Shown here: piece by piece, positions 1 through 8,014 of the stretch
How positions within the stretch are numbered: position 1 is the first letter of the stretch
Layout of the letters: every line of letters begins with the position of its first letter
Assembly (NCBI RefSeq): GCF_021391395.1
Contig: NZ_CP090059.1
Coordinates: forward strand, 496,001-560,000
DNA: 64,000 bases
Source: Sphingomonas cannabina
GTDB lineage: Bacteria; Pseudomonadota; Alphaproteobacteria; Sphingomonadales; Sphingomonadaceae
Direction: 5' to 3'
Program-made: the position numbers and the translations under genes
The notes under the pieces: generated by a model
The model's input: only the letters and a program-made list of their open reading frames with translations
Told to the model about the DNA's origin: nothing
Database searches by the model: none

Positions 1-159
1 GACGGAACTCCAATATTCGTAGATGACGCCGCCCTCCGGGGTTTCGTCCAGAGTGACGAACGCCTCTTCATACCAGCGGAAATGTCCGTTGCCGTCCTCT
101 GTGACGACGACGCGTCGATCAACCTCGTTGCCCATGAGGATGGCGACCTGTTTTTCCAT
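1..159 (-). CDS. Possible hypothetical protein, 3' end cut by window edge
   Basis: Read on the minus strand from an ATG at 159, this stretch is open for 53 codons and runs off the left edge. The translation has a natural amino-acid mix, with segments such as VAILMGNEVDRRVVV and HFRWYEEAF, and looks more protein-like than the other frames. No family was recognised. Counted GC is about 53-60%, against about 75% inside the tail gene on its right. The frame stays open upstream of 159, so the true start could lie further right, overlapping the tail gene start. No good ribosome binding site is visible before the ATG. Its orientation is opposite to the tail operon, so it would not be the expected tape-measure gene. 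This is a tentative call. Confidence 0.3.
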   Translation of the reverse strand, partial: MEKQVAILMGNEVDRRVVVTEDGNGHFRWYEEAFVTLDETPEGGVIYEYWSSV

Positions 160-194
160 CCGGTCATCATCGTCCAACCAAAGGGAGACGGCAA

Positions 195-2477
195 TTGGGT
201 CACTGGCTTGCCGGCCGGGTGCCGAAGGACGGCATCGCCGGCTTCATCCAGCGCTTCGATCCGCGGTTCTGGACGGTCAACTTCCCGCGGCCGATGGGCG
301 CGAGCGTGGTATCGACGGGCGCGGATTCGCTGAGGGTCGATGCGGTCTTCTATCGGCGGAGCGATCTTGCCGGGCTGATCTGGGAGGCGGAGGATGTCCA
401 CGATCATCCGCTGCTGCGCTACGAGACGTCGCGTGACTTTCGCGGATGCCGGCTGAGCTTCCGCTGGCGGTCGTCGGGGGTGCGGGCGCTCGATGCGACG
501 CATGGCCCGACGCTGACGATCGAGGGGCGCGACGCCGCAGGCAACCCGCGCGCCTGGTACGTGCGGCTGTGGAACTATGCGACGGGAACGCCCGAGGACG
601 CGGCGGTCGCGATCGACTTCGACGCGCTCGTCGGCGGGTTCGGGCTGCCGGGCGAGGCCGATCCGGTGTTCGCCGGGGACATCGATCGGATGTTCGTGTC
701 GCTGGTGGCGCCGGGCTATGTCGAGGGCGACGATGCGCCCCTCGACGCGCGGGCGGAGGGCTGGGTCGAGCTCAGCGGCATCGGCTGCGAGGGGCCCGGC
801 GCGGTGCTGGCGATCGGCGACACGATCGTGCCGGAGCATGGGATCGGCATCGCCGGGGGCTATGACGACAGCTATCACCTGACGCCGGCACGGCTGCTGA
901 GGAACGCGCTGCACCTCGGTTATCGCGGGGCGATCAACCATTATGTCGGGATGAGCCATTATTTCCGGCTCGAGGCGAATTCCGGCGGCTATTATGTGAG
1001 CTTGGCCGGTGGGGTGCTCAACGTCGCGGCGCTGGCATGGCATCGCGACTTCGCGGCGCGGGCGAAGGCGCTCGGCTACGACGTCATCTGGTCCTTGTCA
1101 TACGAGATGCTGGCGCAGCATTGCTGGGGCGACTGGGCGCAGCGCGCGTGGGATGGCGGGATGGCGCTGACCGGGTGGGAGCCGCCCTCTACCTTGCTGT
1201 CGCCGGCCCATGCCGGAGCGATGGGCTATCTGCGTCAGGTGGCGCTGGCGTTCGTCGGTATCGCGCTGGAGGCGGGCCTGCCGGTCAAGTTCCAGGTCGG
1301 CGAGCCCTGGTGGTGGACGGTGCCGGGCGACGGGCGGCTGTGCCTCTATGACGCGGCGGCGCGGGCGGCATTCGGGGCGGAGACCGTCGAGATCCCGACG
1401 ATGTTCGCGCCGCTCGATGCGGCGCAGAAGGCACTGCTCGACCGGGCAGGCGCGCTGCTGGCGGAGTCGACCGCGGCGCTGACGGCGGCGGTGCGCGCGG
1501 CGGCGCCGGGGGCGGAGACGTTGCTGCTAGCCTATCTGCCGACGGTGCTCGATGGGCGGGCGCCCGAGGCCAAGCGCGCCAACCTGCCGCTCGGCTGGGC
1601 GAGCCCGGCGTTCGATGTGCTCCAGCTCGAGGATTACGACTGGGCGGCGACGGGCAATCCCGGCGCGACCGCGCGCGGGATCGCCGCCGCCGAGGGGCGG
1701 CTCGGCTATCCGACTGAGCGGCAACATTATTTCGCGGGCTTCGTGCTGAGGCCCGAGGACCGCGCGCAATGGGCGGCGATCGATGCGGCGGCCGAGGCGG
1801 CGCGGCGGCGGGGCGTGGCGGCGAGCTTCGTCTGGGCGCTGCCGCAGGTGATGCGCGACGGCTTCGTGCATTTCGATGAGGAGGACGCGGTGCAAGGCTT
1901 CGACGACGTAAGCTTTCCGCTGGCGCTGGGGCGCGAGGCGGAGGTGATCCCCGAGACGTCGACCGCGATCGTGAGTTCGGCGGGCGGGCGCGAGAGCCGC
2001 AATGTCGGCTGGGCGGAGGCGCGGACGCGCTATGACGTGGGGCCGGGGGTGCGCAGCGAGGCCGATGTCGCCGAGCTGCTCGCCTTCTTCCGCGCGCGGA
2101 TGGGACCGGCGCGGGGCTTTCGGCTGCGCGATCCGTTCGACTGGCGGGGCGAGCGCGAGCGGATCGGGATCGGCGACGGTAGCCGCATGCGGTTCGCGCT
2201 GGTCAAGCATTATGGCGAGGTCGCGCGGCGGATCACGCGGCCGGTGGCGGGGAGCGTGACGGCGTTCGTCGGCGGCGTCGAGACCGCGGCGTTCACGCTG
2301 GAGGAGGGCGGCTGGGTGGCGTTCGACGCGCCGCCCGCCGCCGGCACCTGGGTGGAGGCGAGCTTCGACTTCGACGTGCCGGTGCGCTTTGCCGAGGACC
2401 GGCTGAGCGCGAGCCGGGCGACGTTCCTGGCCGGCGTGGTGCCGAGCGTGCCGCTGGTCGAGGTGAGGGAAGGATAA
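195..2477 (+). CDS. GTA/phage tail protein, gp12-like: N-terminal sandwich, TIM-barrel-like middle, DUF2460-like C-terminus
   Basis: A 760-residue tail protein. Residues about 1-220 look like a beta-rich domain (FWTVNFPRP, LAGLIWEAED). Residues about 230-570 look like a glycosidase-type TIM barrel (QVGEPWWW near 370, LQLEDYDW near 478). The last 190 residues match the DUF2460/TIGR02217 tail family (RTRYDVGPG, ELLAFFRAR, GFRLRDPFDW). Classical Rhodobacter GTA gp12 is only about 210 residues and corresponds to this last part. Proteins of this longer architecture are sometimes labelled non-contractile tail sheath proteins; I recall that label but could not check it. The TTG start at 195 is supported by AAGGGAG at 181-187, seven bases upstream. 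It is the first gene of a tail module shared with the next four genes. Family and location are confident; the exact structural role is inferred. Confidence 0.85.
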   Translation: MGHWLAGRVPKDGIAGFIQRFDPRFWTVNFPRPMGASVVSTGADSLRVDAVFYRRSDLAGLIWEAEDVHDHPLLRYETSRDFRGCRLSFRWRSSGVRALDATHGPTLTIEGRDAAGNPRAWYVRLWNYATGTPEDAAVAIDFDALVGGFGLPGEADPVFAGDIDRMFVSLVAPGYVEGDDAPLDARAEGWVELSGIGCEGPGAVLAIGDTIVPEHGIGIAGGYDDSYHLTPARLLRNALHLGYRGAINHYVGMSHYFRLEANSGGYYVSLAGGVLNVAALAWHRDFAARAKALGYDVIWSLSYEMLAQHCWGDWAQRAWDGGMALTGWEPPSTLLSPAHAGAMGYLRQVALAFVGIALEAGLPVKFQVGEPWWWTVPGDGRLCLYDAAARAAFGAETVEIPTMFAPLDAAQKALLDRAGALLAESTAALTAAVRAAAPGAETLLLAYLPTVLDGRAPEAKRANLPLGWASPAFDVLQLEDYDWAATGNPGATARGIAAAEGRLGYPTERQHYFAGFVLRPEDRAQWAAIDAAAEAARRRGVAASFVWALPQVMRDGFVHFDEEDAVQGFDDVSFPLALGREAEVIPETSTAIVSSAGGRESRNVGWAEARTRYDVGPGVRSEADVAELLAFFRARMGPARGFRLRDPFDWRGERERIGIGDGSRMRFALVKHYGEVARRITRPVAGSVTAFVGGVETAAFTLEEGGWVAFDAPPAAGTWVEASFDFDVPVRFAEDRLSASRATFLAGVVPSVPLVEVREG

Positions 2478-2479
2478 TT

Positions 2480-2584
2480 CCCTCTCCCCGTCGGGGAGAG
2501 GGCCGGGGAGAGGGGCAGTGCGGCAGGCGGCGGGCTCGGTGAGACACCGCCCCTCTCCCAACCCTCTCCCCAGAGGGGAGAGGG
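2480..2584. repeat. Palindromic intergenic repeat inside the tail operon
   Basis: Between the gp12-like and gp13-like genes lie nested inverted repeats built from CCCTCTCCCC / GGGGAGAGGG units. One hairpin (CCTCTCCCCGTCGGGGAGAGG) starts at 2481. A second (CCCTCTCCCCAGAGGGGAGAGG) ends at 2584. The GAGAGGGG block near 2508-2515 can also pair with CCCCTCTC near 2550-2557. This resembles dispersed REP-like elements common in GC-rich proteobacteria. The right end, rich in GGGAGAGG, lies 8-9 bases before the next start codon and can act as its Shine-Dalgarno sequence. Confidence 0.75.
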
Positions 2585-2592
2585 CTTTATTT

Positions 2593-3402
2593 ATGAGCTG
2601 GCTGGATGAACCGGTCACGACGCTGGCGCTGTGCTGGAGGCTCGAGCGGCGCGATGGAGTGGGGATCGGGCTCACCGCGCATGACCGCGACCTGGTGATC
2701 GACGGCAATATCTATCGCGCGAGCCCCGGCATGGTGCCGTCGGCGATCAAGCGCGGCGACGGCGCGGACCCCAGCAGCATGGACGTGAGCGGAGCCCTGA
2801 CCAGCGCGGCGATCCGGGAACGCGACCTGCTGGCGGGGCGCTGGGACGGGGCGCGGGTGGCGATCTTCGCGGTCGACTGGACCGACACCGGCCGGCGCAT
2901 CGCGCTGGGCGAAGGGACGATCGGGGCGGTCGAGACCGCGGACGGCAACTTCACCGCGGAGCTGAAGGGCGTCGCGGCGGTGCTGGATGCGCCGGTGTGC
3001 GAGGAGACCTCTCCCGAATGCCGCGCCGAGCTCGGCGACCGGCGATGCCGGGTGGCGATGGCCGGGCGGCGGCGCTTCGCGCGCGTGACGGCGGCGGAGG
3101 ACGAGACGGTGACGCTCGACGTGGCGGAGCCGGTGGCGAACGGCTGGGGCGGGGGGAGACTGCGGTGGTTCGGCGGTGCGAATTCGGGACTGGAGGATGC
3201 GATCGTCGCGTCGAGCGGGGCGATGGTGACGCTGCGGACGGTACCACGGTTCGTGCCGGCGCCGGGCGACCGGGTCGAGGTGATCGAGGGGTGCGACAAG
3301 AGCCTGGCGACCTGCGCGGCGCGGTTCGGCAATGCCGTGAACTTCCGGGGGGAACCCTATCTGCCGGGAATCGATCTGTTGACGCGCTACCCGGGAGCGT
3401 GA
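2593..3402 (+). CDS. GTA/phage protein, gp13-like (DUF2163 plus BR0599-type C-terminus)
   Basis: A 269-residue protein of the DUF2163 family, which corresponds to Rhodobacter GTA gp13, a component of the tail hub/baseplate. It starts MSWLDEPVTTLALCW, typical of the family, and has the conserved AHDRD segment near residue 30. Five cysteines sit at about 136, 143, 152, 234 and 241 (DAPVCEETSPEC, GDRRC, EGCDKSLATC). In related siphophage tail-tip proteins such as lambda gpL, similar cysteines hold an iron-sulfur cluster; that role here is inferred. The frame is open from 2518, but those first 25 codons translate the palindromic repeat, so the ATG at 2593 is chosen. The stop overlaps the next start (GTGA). 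Confidence 0.9.
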   Translation: MSWLDEPVTTLALCWRLERRDGVGIGLTAHDRDLVIDGNIYRASPGMVPSAIKRGDGADPSSMDVSGALTSAAIRERDLLAGRWDGARVAIFAVDWTDTGRRIALGEGTIGAVETADGNFTAELKGVAAVLDAPVCEETSPECRAELGDRRCRVAMAGRRRFARVTAAEDETVTLDVAEPVANGWGGGRLRWFGGANSGLEDAIVASSGAMVTLRTVPRFVPAPGDRVEVIEGCDKSLATCAARFGNAVNFRGEPYLPGIDLLTRYPGA

Positions 3403-3758
3403 GCGCGGCGCGGGGCGCGGTGGGCGCGCGGTTCCGGCTGCATGGGCGGTCGGCGGCGGACGGGTTGGATTGCGTAGGATTGGCCGGGCTGGCGTTCGGG
3501 GTCGAGGTGCCGCGCGGCTACCGGCTGCGGACCGGGGATGCGGAGCGGGTCGCCCGCGCGATCACGGCGGCAGGGCTGGCAGTCGCCAAGGATGCGGCGG
3601 CCGGCGATCTCCTGCTGATGCGGACGGGGCCGGGGCAGCTTCATCTCGGCGTCGCGACTGACAGCGGGTTCGTCCATGCCGATGCGGGGCTCGGGCGTGT
3701 CGTCGAGCGGCCGGGGGAACCGCCATGGCCGGTGCTCGGGCGCTGGCGGAAGGAGTAG
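3399..3758 (+). CDS. NlpC/P60 family cell-wall peptidase, GTA gp14-like
   Basis: A 119-residue papain-like cysteine peptidase of the small phage NlpC/P60 group (TIGR02219-like), matching gp14 of the Rhodobacter GTA. The catalytic cysteine is in GLDCVGL near residue 25. The likely histidine is in QLHLGVA around residue 83, followed by FVHADAG. It would cut peptidoglycan peptide bonds at the tail tip to let DNA through the recipient wall. The GTG at 3399 overlaps the previous stop (GTGA). The reading frame is open from 2997, but that part is a shadow of the preceding gene. The next gene begins three bases after its stop. Confidence 0.9.
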   Translation: MSAARGAVGARFRLHGRSAADGLDCVGLAGLAFGVEVPRGYRLRTGDAERVARAITAAGLAVAKDAAAGDLLLMRTGPGQLHLGVATDSGFVHADAGLGRVVERPGEPPWPVLGRWRKE

Positions 3759-3761
3759 GAT

Positions 3762-5909
3762 ATGGCGACGCTGGTGCTGACGGCGGTGGGCGGCGCGATC
3801 GGCGGACCGATCGGGGCGGCGCTGGGGGCGGCGCTGGGCGGGGCGGTCGACCGGCAGATCTTCCGGCCCAAGGGGCGCGAAGGGCCGCGGCTGACCGACC
3901 TTGCGGTGCAGATGTCCTCCTATGGCGCGCCGATCCCGCACCTGTTCGGGACGATGCGCGTGGCGGGGACGGTGATCTGGTCGACCGACCTCATCGAGCA
4001 TCGCTCGCGCAGCGGCGGGGGCAAGGGCGCGCCGCCGACCACGAGCTATTCCTATTCGGTGTCGTTCGCGGTGCTGCTGTCGGCGCGGGCAGTCCGGGGC
4101 GTCAAGCGGATCTGGGCCGATGGGAAGCTGCTGCGAGGGGCTGCGGGGGATTTCAAGACCCCGGTTGGCGGGTTTCGCCTGCATCTCGGCGGAGAGGAGC
4201 AGGTGGCCGATCCGCTGATCGCTTCGGCGGAAGGGGCGGCGCTCGCGCCCGCGTGCCGGGGGCAGGCCTATGCGGTGTTCGAGGAGCTGGCGCTCGCCGA
4301 TTACGGCAACCGGATTCCATCGCTGACCTTCGAGGTCGAGGCGGATGCGGGGCCGGTGAGCGTCGGCTCCATCGTCGAGACGGTGACCGGCGGAGCGGTC
4401 GCGGGCGGCGAAGCGGCGACGATGCTCGGCGGCTATTCGGCTTATGGCGCGAGCCGGCGCGACGTGGTCGACGGGCTCGCAGAGGCGGGCAGCGCCTGGT
4501 TTACGGCCGAGGGCGATCGGCTAGCATTGAGGACCGGCGAGGGCGTTGCAGCGGCGATCGCCGACGACGGTGTTGGCGAGGGCAAGCGCGGGAGCCGAGC
4601 GATCGCGCCGGCGGACACGGCGCCGCGCAGCCTGACGCTCGGCTATTATGATCCGGCACGGGATTACCAGGCGGGACTGCAGCGCGCCGACCGGCCGGGG
4701 GCGGGATCGCAGATGGCGCGGATTGAGCTGCCGGCGGTGCTCGATGCGGCCGGAGCCAAGCGGATCGCGGCGGCGGCGCTCGGACGGCTCGACGTCGAGC
4801 GGGAGCGGCGGACGGTGTCGCTCGACTGGCGGGCGATCGGGATCGCGCCGGGGGATAGCGTGACGATCGCCGGCGAGCAGGGGCGCTGGCGGGTGGCAGG
4901 CTGGTCGCTCGAGGGGATGGTGCTCGGGCTCGAATTGAAGCGGATCGCCCGGGCGATGGCGCCGGCGACCGCCACGCCGGGACGGGTGAGCAGCGCGCCG
5001 GACCTGACGGCGGGGCGCACGGTCGTCCATGCCTTCGAGATCCCGCCGACCGACGATGCGGTGCTCTCCGCGCCGCGGCTGACGATCGCGGTGGCGGGCA
5101 CCGGCGCCGGGTGGCGGAGCGCCGCGCTGCAGATCAGCGCCGACGGAGCGAGCTGGACGCCGGCCGGGCGCACGTCCATGCCGGCGGTGCTCGGCGACGT
5201 CGTGGTCGCCCCTGGTGCAGCGGGGTCGGCACTGATCGATCGGCGTCATGCGATTGAGGTGATGCTCGCGAATGAAGCGATGGAGCTTGGCGACGCCGAT
5301 GCAGCGGCGCTCGACGCCGGAGCCAACCTGGCGCTGGTCGGCGACGAGATCGTCCAGTTCGGCCGCGCCGAACGGATCGGTCCGCGGCGTTGGCGGCTCA
5401 CCGAACTGTGGCGCGGGCGGCGCGGAACCGAATGGGCGACCGGCGCGGCCGTGGCGGGAGATCGCTTCGTGCTGCTCGAGCCGCCGACGCTGACGACCAT
5501 CGACCTGCCCGCCGGCAGTATCGGCGGAACGGCAAGGGTCATGGCCTCAGGCGTCGCGGATGGCGATGCGCCGCCTGTCGCGACCGTGCCGGTGACTGGC
5601 GCGTCGGTGCGCCCGCCCTCTCCGGTACATGTCACGGTGCGCCGATCGGAGGAGGCGATGCGGCTCGCCTGGGTCCGGCGCAGCCGAGCCGGCTGGCGGT
5701 GGATCGACGGCGCGGATGTACCGCTTGCTGAGGAGAGCGAACGCTATCGCGTGACGCTGCGCCGCGGCGACGGGTCGACGCTGGCGATCGACACGGACGC
5801 GAGCGAGGCGTCAATTGATCGAGCGACGATCGGAACGGCGGTCGTCGAGGTGCGGCAGCTCGGTTCGTTCGGCTGGTCGCCCGCCGCCACGCAGGCGCTG
5901 TCGGAATGA
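3762..5909 (+). CDS. GTA/phage host-specificity (tail fibre/hub) protein, gp15-like, lacking a TIM barrel
   Basis: A 715-residue protein of the GTA gp15/phage tail host-specificity family. The glycine-rich N-terminus (GGAIGGPIGAALGAALGGAVD), then YGAPIPHLFGTMRVAGTVIW at about residues 54-73, is diagnostic. Later parts resemble the Phage-tail_3 domain and beta-rich fibre modules (TELWRGRRGTEWA near 545). Rhodobacter gp15 is about 1300 residues and carries a GTA TIM-barrel domain near this point. Here the protein passes from the N-terminal domain (GVKRIWADGKLL) to the tail domain with no such insert, which explains its shorter length. The ATG at 3762 follows AAGGAG at 3750-3755. It likely forms the tip that contacts the recipient cell. 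Confidence 0.87.
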   Translation: MATLVLTAVGGAIGGPIGAALGAALGGAVDRQIFRPKGREGPRLTDLAVQMSSYGAPIPHLFGTMRVAGTVIWSTDLIEHRSRSGGGKGAPPTTSYSYSVSFAVLLSARAVRGVKRIWADGKLLRGAAGDFKTPVGGFRLHLGGEEQVADPLIASAEGAALAPACRGQAYAVFEELALADYGNRIPSLTFEVEADAGPVSVGSIVETVTGGAVAGGEAATMLGGYSAYGASRRDVVDGLAEAGSAWFTAEGDRLALRTGEGVAAAIADDGVGEGKRGSRAIAPADTAPRSLTLGYYDPARDYQAGLQRADRPGAGSQMARIELPAVLDAAGAKRIAAAALGRLDVERERRTVSLDWRAIGIAPGDSVTIAGEQGRWRVAGWSLEGMVLGLELKRIARAMAPATATPGRVSSAPDLTAGRTVVHAFEIPPTDDAVLSAPRLTIAVAGTGAGWRSAALQISADGASWTPAGRTSMPAVLGDVVVAPGAAGSALIDRRHAIEVMLANEAMELGDADAAALDAGANLALVGDEIVQFGRAERIGPRRWRLTELWRGRRGTEWATGAAVAGDRFVLLEPPTLTTIDLPAGSIGGTARVMASGVADGDAPPVATVPVTGASVRPPSPVHVTVRRSEEAMRLAWVRRSRAGWRWIDGADVPLAEESERYRVTLRRGDGSTLAIDTDASEASIDRATIGTAVVEVRQLGSFGWSPAATQALSE

Positions 5910-5921
5910 CGGAGGACAGAT

Positions 5922-6425
5922 ATGAACGATGATATGACCGCGTGCTGGGCGCTGCCGCTGCTCGCGCCGGGGCAGGTGCAGAAGGAGATGACGCATAACG
6001 AGGCGCTCGCCGCACTCGACATGATCGTGCAGCCGGCAGTCGTGGCGGCGGGCGTGGATGCGCCGCCGGAGGGCCCGGCGGAGGGCCAGTGCTGGATCGT
6101 GGGCGACACGCCGACCGGAGGCTGGGCCGGACATGCCGGCGAGATCGCGGGCTGGACAGCGGGCGGCTGGCGCTTCGTCGCACCTCGGCAAGGCATGGCG
6201 GTGTGGGTGGCGGACCGCGGCGTTGCGGCACGATACGAGACGGCCTGGAAATTCGGCGAGATCGTGGGGGAGACCCTGCTCCTGGCGGGTCAGCCGATGC
6301 TCGCTTCGCCCGCGCCGGCCATCCCCGATCCGATCGGAGGCGCAACGATCGACGCCGAAGCCCGCGCGACCCTTGCCGAGGTGCTCAACGTTTTACGCCG
6401 TCATCACTTGGTCTTATCCGCGTAA
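5922..6425 (+). CDS. DUF2793 domain protein, last gene of the tail operon
   Basis: A 167-residue protein whose first 110 residues match DUF2793. The conserved signature is PLLAPGQVQKEMTHNEAL at about residues 13-30, followed by aromatic-rich repeats (GEIAGWTAGGWRFVAP, GMAVWVAD). DUF2793 proteins commonly end GTA and prophage tail clusters in alphaproteobacteria; the biochemical role is unknown, possibly a fibre or attachment protein. It starts 12 bases after the gp15-like stop, with GGAGGA before the ATG, so it belongs to the same operon. The C-terminal 55 residues are not recognised. Confidence 0.85.
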   Translation: MNDDMTACWALPLLAPGQVQKEMTHNEALAALDMIVQPAVVAAGVDAPPEGPAEGQCWIVGDTPTGGWAGHAGEIAGWTAGGWRFVAPRQGMAVWVADRGVAARYETAWKFGEIVGETLLLAGQPMLASPAPAIPDPIGGATIDAEARATLAEVLNVLRRHHLVLSA

Positions 6426-6530
6426 ACTGTGACGATAAGGCAACAGTCCGCAGAATTTGTCGTCTTGCGCCGCAACCAAGCTGAGGGTAGGGAGTTTGGG
6501 CTGTCCGTTGGACGTCACTGAAAGGGGATT

Positions 6531-7670
6531 ATGATGCGGAAGCTTGTCGTCGCTCTGGCGCTCGCCTCTACCGCGCTCAGCGCTCCCGCCGTCGCCCGCG
6601 ATAAATCGTGGTACGTCGGCGTCGAGGGCGGCGTGACTCTCGTCGAGGACATCGACTTCGACATCACTAGTGCTGCCGGCACTACCGTCAGCAATGCCTC
6701 GACCGTCGACAGCGGTTACGGCTATGACTTCGACGGCAACATCGGCTACGACTTCGGCGCGTTCCGCCTCGAGGCAGAGGTCGGCTACAAGCGTTCGAAC
6801 GTCGACGGCTATCGTTCGACCGTGGCGACGCCGGCGTTCAATGGCGCGGGCGTACTCGGCACGGCACCGGCCGGCGATTATGACTATGCCGGCGGCAACA
6901 CCAGCGCTCTCAGCTTCATGCTGAACGCGTTGCTCGACTTCGGCGACGATGACGGCATCCAGGGCTTCATCGGCGGTGGTGCCGGTGTAGCGCGCATCAA
7001 GGCCAAGTACGGGCTGAACACCAACGGCTGGTTCCTGAACGATTCGGACACCGTGTTCGCATGGCAGGGCCTCGCCGGTATCCGTGCGCCGATCACCGAT
7101 CACATCGACGCGACGCTGAAGTATCGCTTCTTCAATGCGCAGGATCCGAAGTTCGTCGACGTCGTCGGCAGCACCTACGAGGGTCGCTACCGGTCGCACA
7201 GCATCCTCGGCGGCTTCACCTACAACTTCGGTGAGCCGGCGGCTCCCCCGCCGCCTCCGCCCCCGCCGCCCCCGCCGCCTCCTCCCCCGCCGCCGCCCCC
7301 GCCGCCTCCGCCGCCGGTGTGCACGCCGGGACCGTACATCGTGTTCTTCGAGTGGGATCGCTCGGACATCACGCCGGAGGCCTCGGGTATCCTGGACAAC
7401 GCCATCTCGGCGTACCAGAACTGCGGCAACGCGCAGGTCATGCTGGCCGGTCACGCCGACCGTTCGGGTTCCGCCAAGTACAACGTCGGCCTGTCGCAGC
7501 GCCGCGCAGACTCGGTGAAGGCCTACTTCACCTCGCACGGCATCCCCGACGGGGTCATCTCGACCGAAGCGTTCGGCGAAAGCCGCCCGCGCGTCGAGAC
7601 CGCCGATGGCGTCCGCGAGCTCCAGAACCGTCGCGTGGAAATCACCTACGGGCCTGGCTCGGGGATGTAA
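6531..7670 (+). CDS. OmpA-family outer membrane protein with a 24-proline linker
   Basis: A 379-residue outer membrane protein. Residues 1-22 form a signal peptide (ALASTALSAPAVA). Residues about 25-235 form a surface beta-barrel (YVGVEGGVTLVED, GGFTYNFGEP). A run of 24 consecutive prolines is encoded at 7246-7317. A C-terminal OmpA peptidoglycan-binding domain follows (IVFFEWDRSDITPEA, AGHADRSGSAKYN, LSQRRADSVK, NRRVEITY). It would anchor the outer membrane to the cell wall. The proline run would need EF-P to be translated smoothly. Two tandem ATGs (6531, 6534) follow AAGGGGA. A hairpin terminator follows the stop. It is separate from the tail operon upstream (105-base gap). Confidence 0.95.
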   Translation: MMRKLVVALALASTALSAPAVARDKSWYVGVEGGVTLVEDIDFDITSAAGTTVSNASTVDSGYGYDFDGNIGYDFGAFRLEAEVGYKRSNVDGYRSTVATPAFNGAGVLGTAPAGDYDYAGGNTSALSFMLNALLDFGDDDGIQGFIGGGAGVARIKAKYGLNTNGWFLNDSDTVFAWQGLAGIRAPITDHIDATLKYRFFNAQDPKFVDVVGSTYEGRYRSHSILGGFTYNFGEPAAPPPPPPPPPPPPPPPPPPPPPPPPVCTPGPYIVFFEWDRSDITPEASGILDNAISAYQNCGNAQVMLAGHADRSGSAKYNVGLSQRRADSVKAYFTSHGIPDGVISTEAFGESRPRVETADGVRELQNRRVEITYGPGSGM

Positions 7671-7700
7671 TCCACCGTCCGGTTCCGGACGACACAATCA

Positions 7701-7729
7701 GGGAGGTCGGGCAACCGGCCTCCCTTTTT
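7701..7729 (+). terminator. Rho-independent terminator after ompA
   Basis: A 10-bp stem (GGGAGGTCGG / CCGGCCTCCC, one G-T pair) with a GCAA loop is followed by five T residues. It lies 31 bases after the ompA-family stop codon. Confidence 0.85.
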
Positions 7730-7798
7730 GTTTGGGGGCGCTGGGGCTTATCGAGATTTGTTCGTGTAAGACGTGGAGAGAAAAAAAGAGTTTGTTCA

Positions 7799-8001
7799 CG
7801 CGAAGGCGCGAAGAGAAGAAGAAAGGTAGAGGTTCGCGCGGAGACGCGGAGGTGTCTCGCTCGCAGCTCCGTCTCGCGTCAGCGAGACCTTTCACCTGCG
7901 GCTCCGGAGCTTTGAAAACCGCTTACGCGGCTGACGGTGCAGCAGGCGAGGCGCCTCCGCGTCTCTGCGCGAACAGATCCTTCTTTCTTCGTGCCTTCGC
8001 G
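7799..8001. repeat. Long imperfect inverted repeat between convergent genes
   Basis: The left arm (7799-7852) begins CGCGAAGGCGCGAAGA and ends GGAGACGCGGAGG. The right arm (7954-8001) is its close reverse complement, from CCTCCGCGTCTC to TTCGTGCCTTCGCG. The arms are about 50 bases with a few mismatches and small gaps. The roughly 100-base centre holds smaller palindromes (GTCTCGCT / AGCGAGAC and GCTCCGGAGC). It fills most of the gap between ompA (ending 7670) and ygfZ (ending 8015, opposite strand). No open frame here looks real. It resembles a dispersed palindromic repeat and could fold into a long hairpin RNA that ends transcription from both sides. Confidence 0.7.
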
Positions 8002-8014
8002 TCTCCCAATGGAC

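Noticed and set aside
7220..7441. Minus-strand frame encoding a long poly-glycine protein
   Set aside because: It is only the reverse complement of the proline run in the OmpA-type gene.
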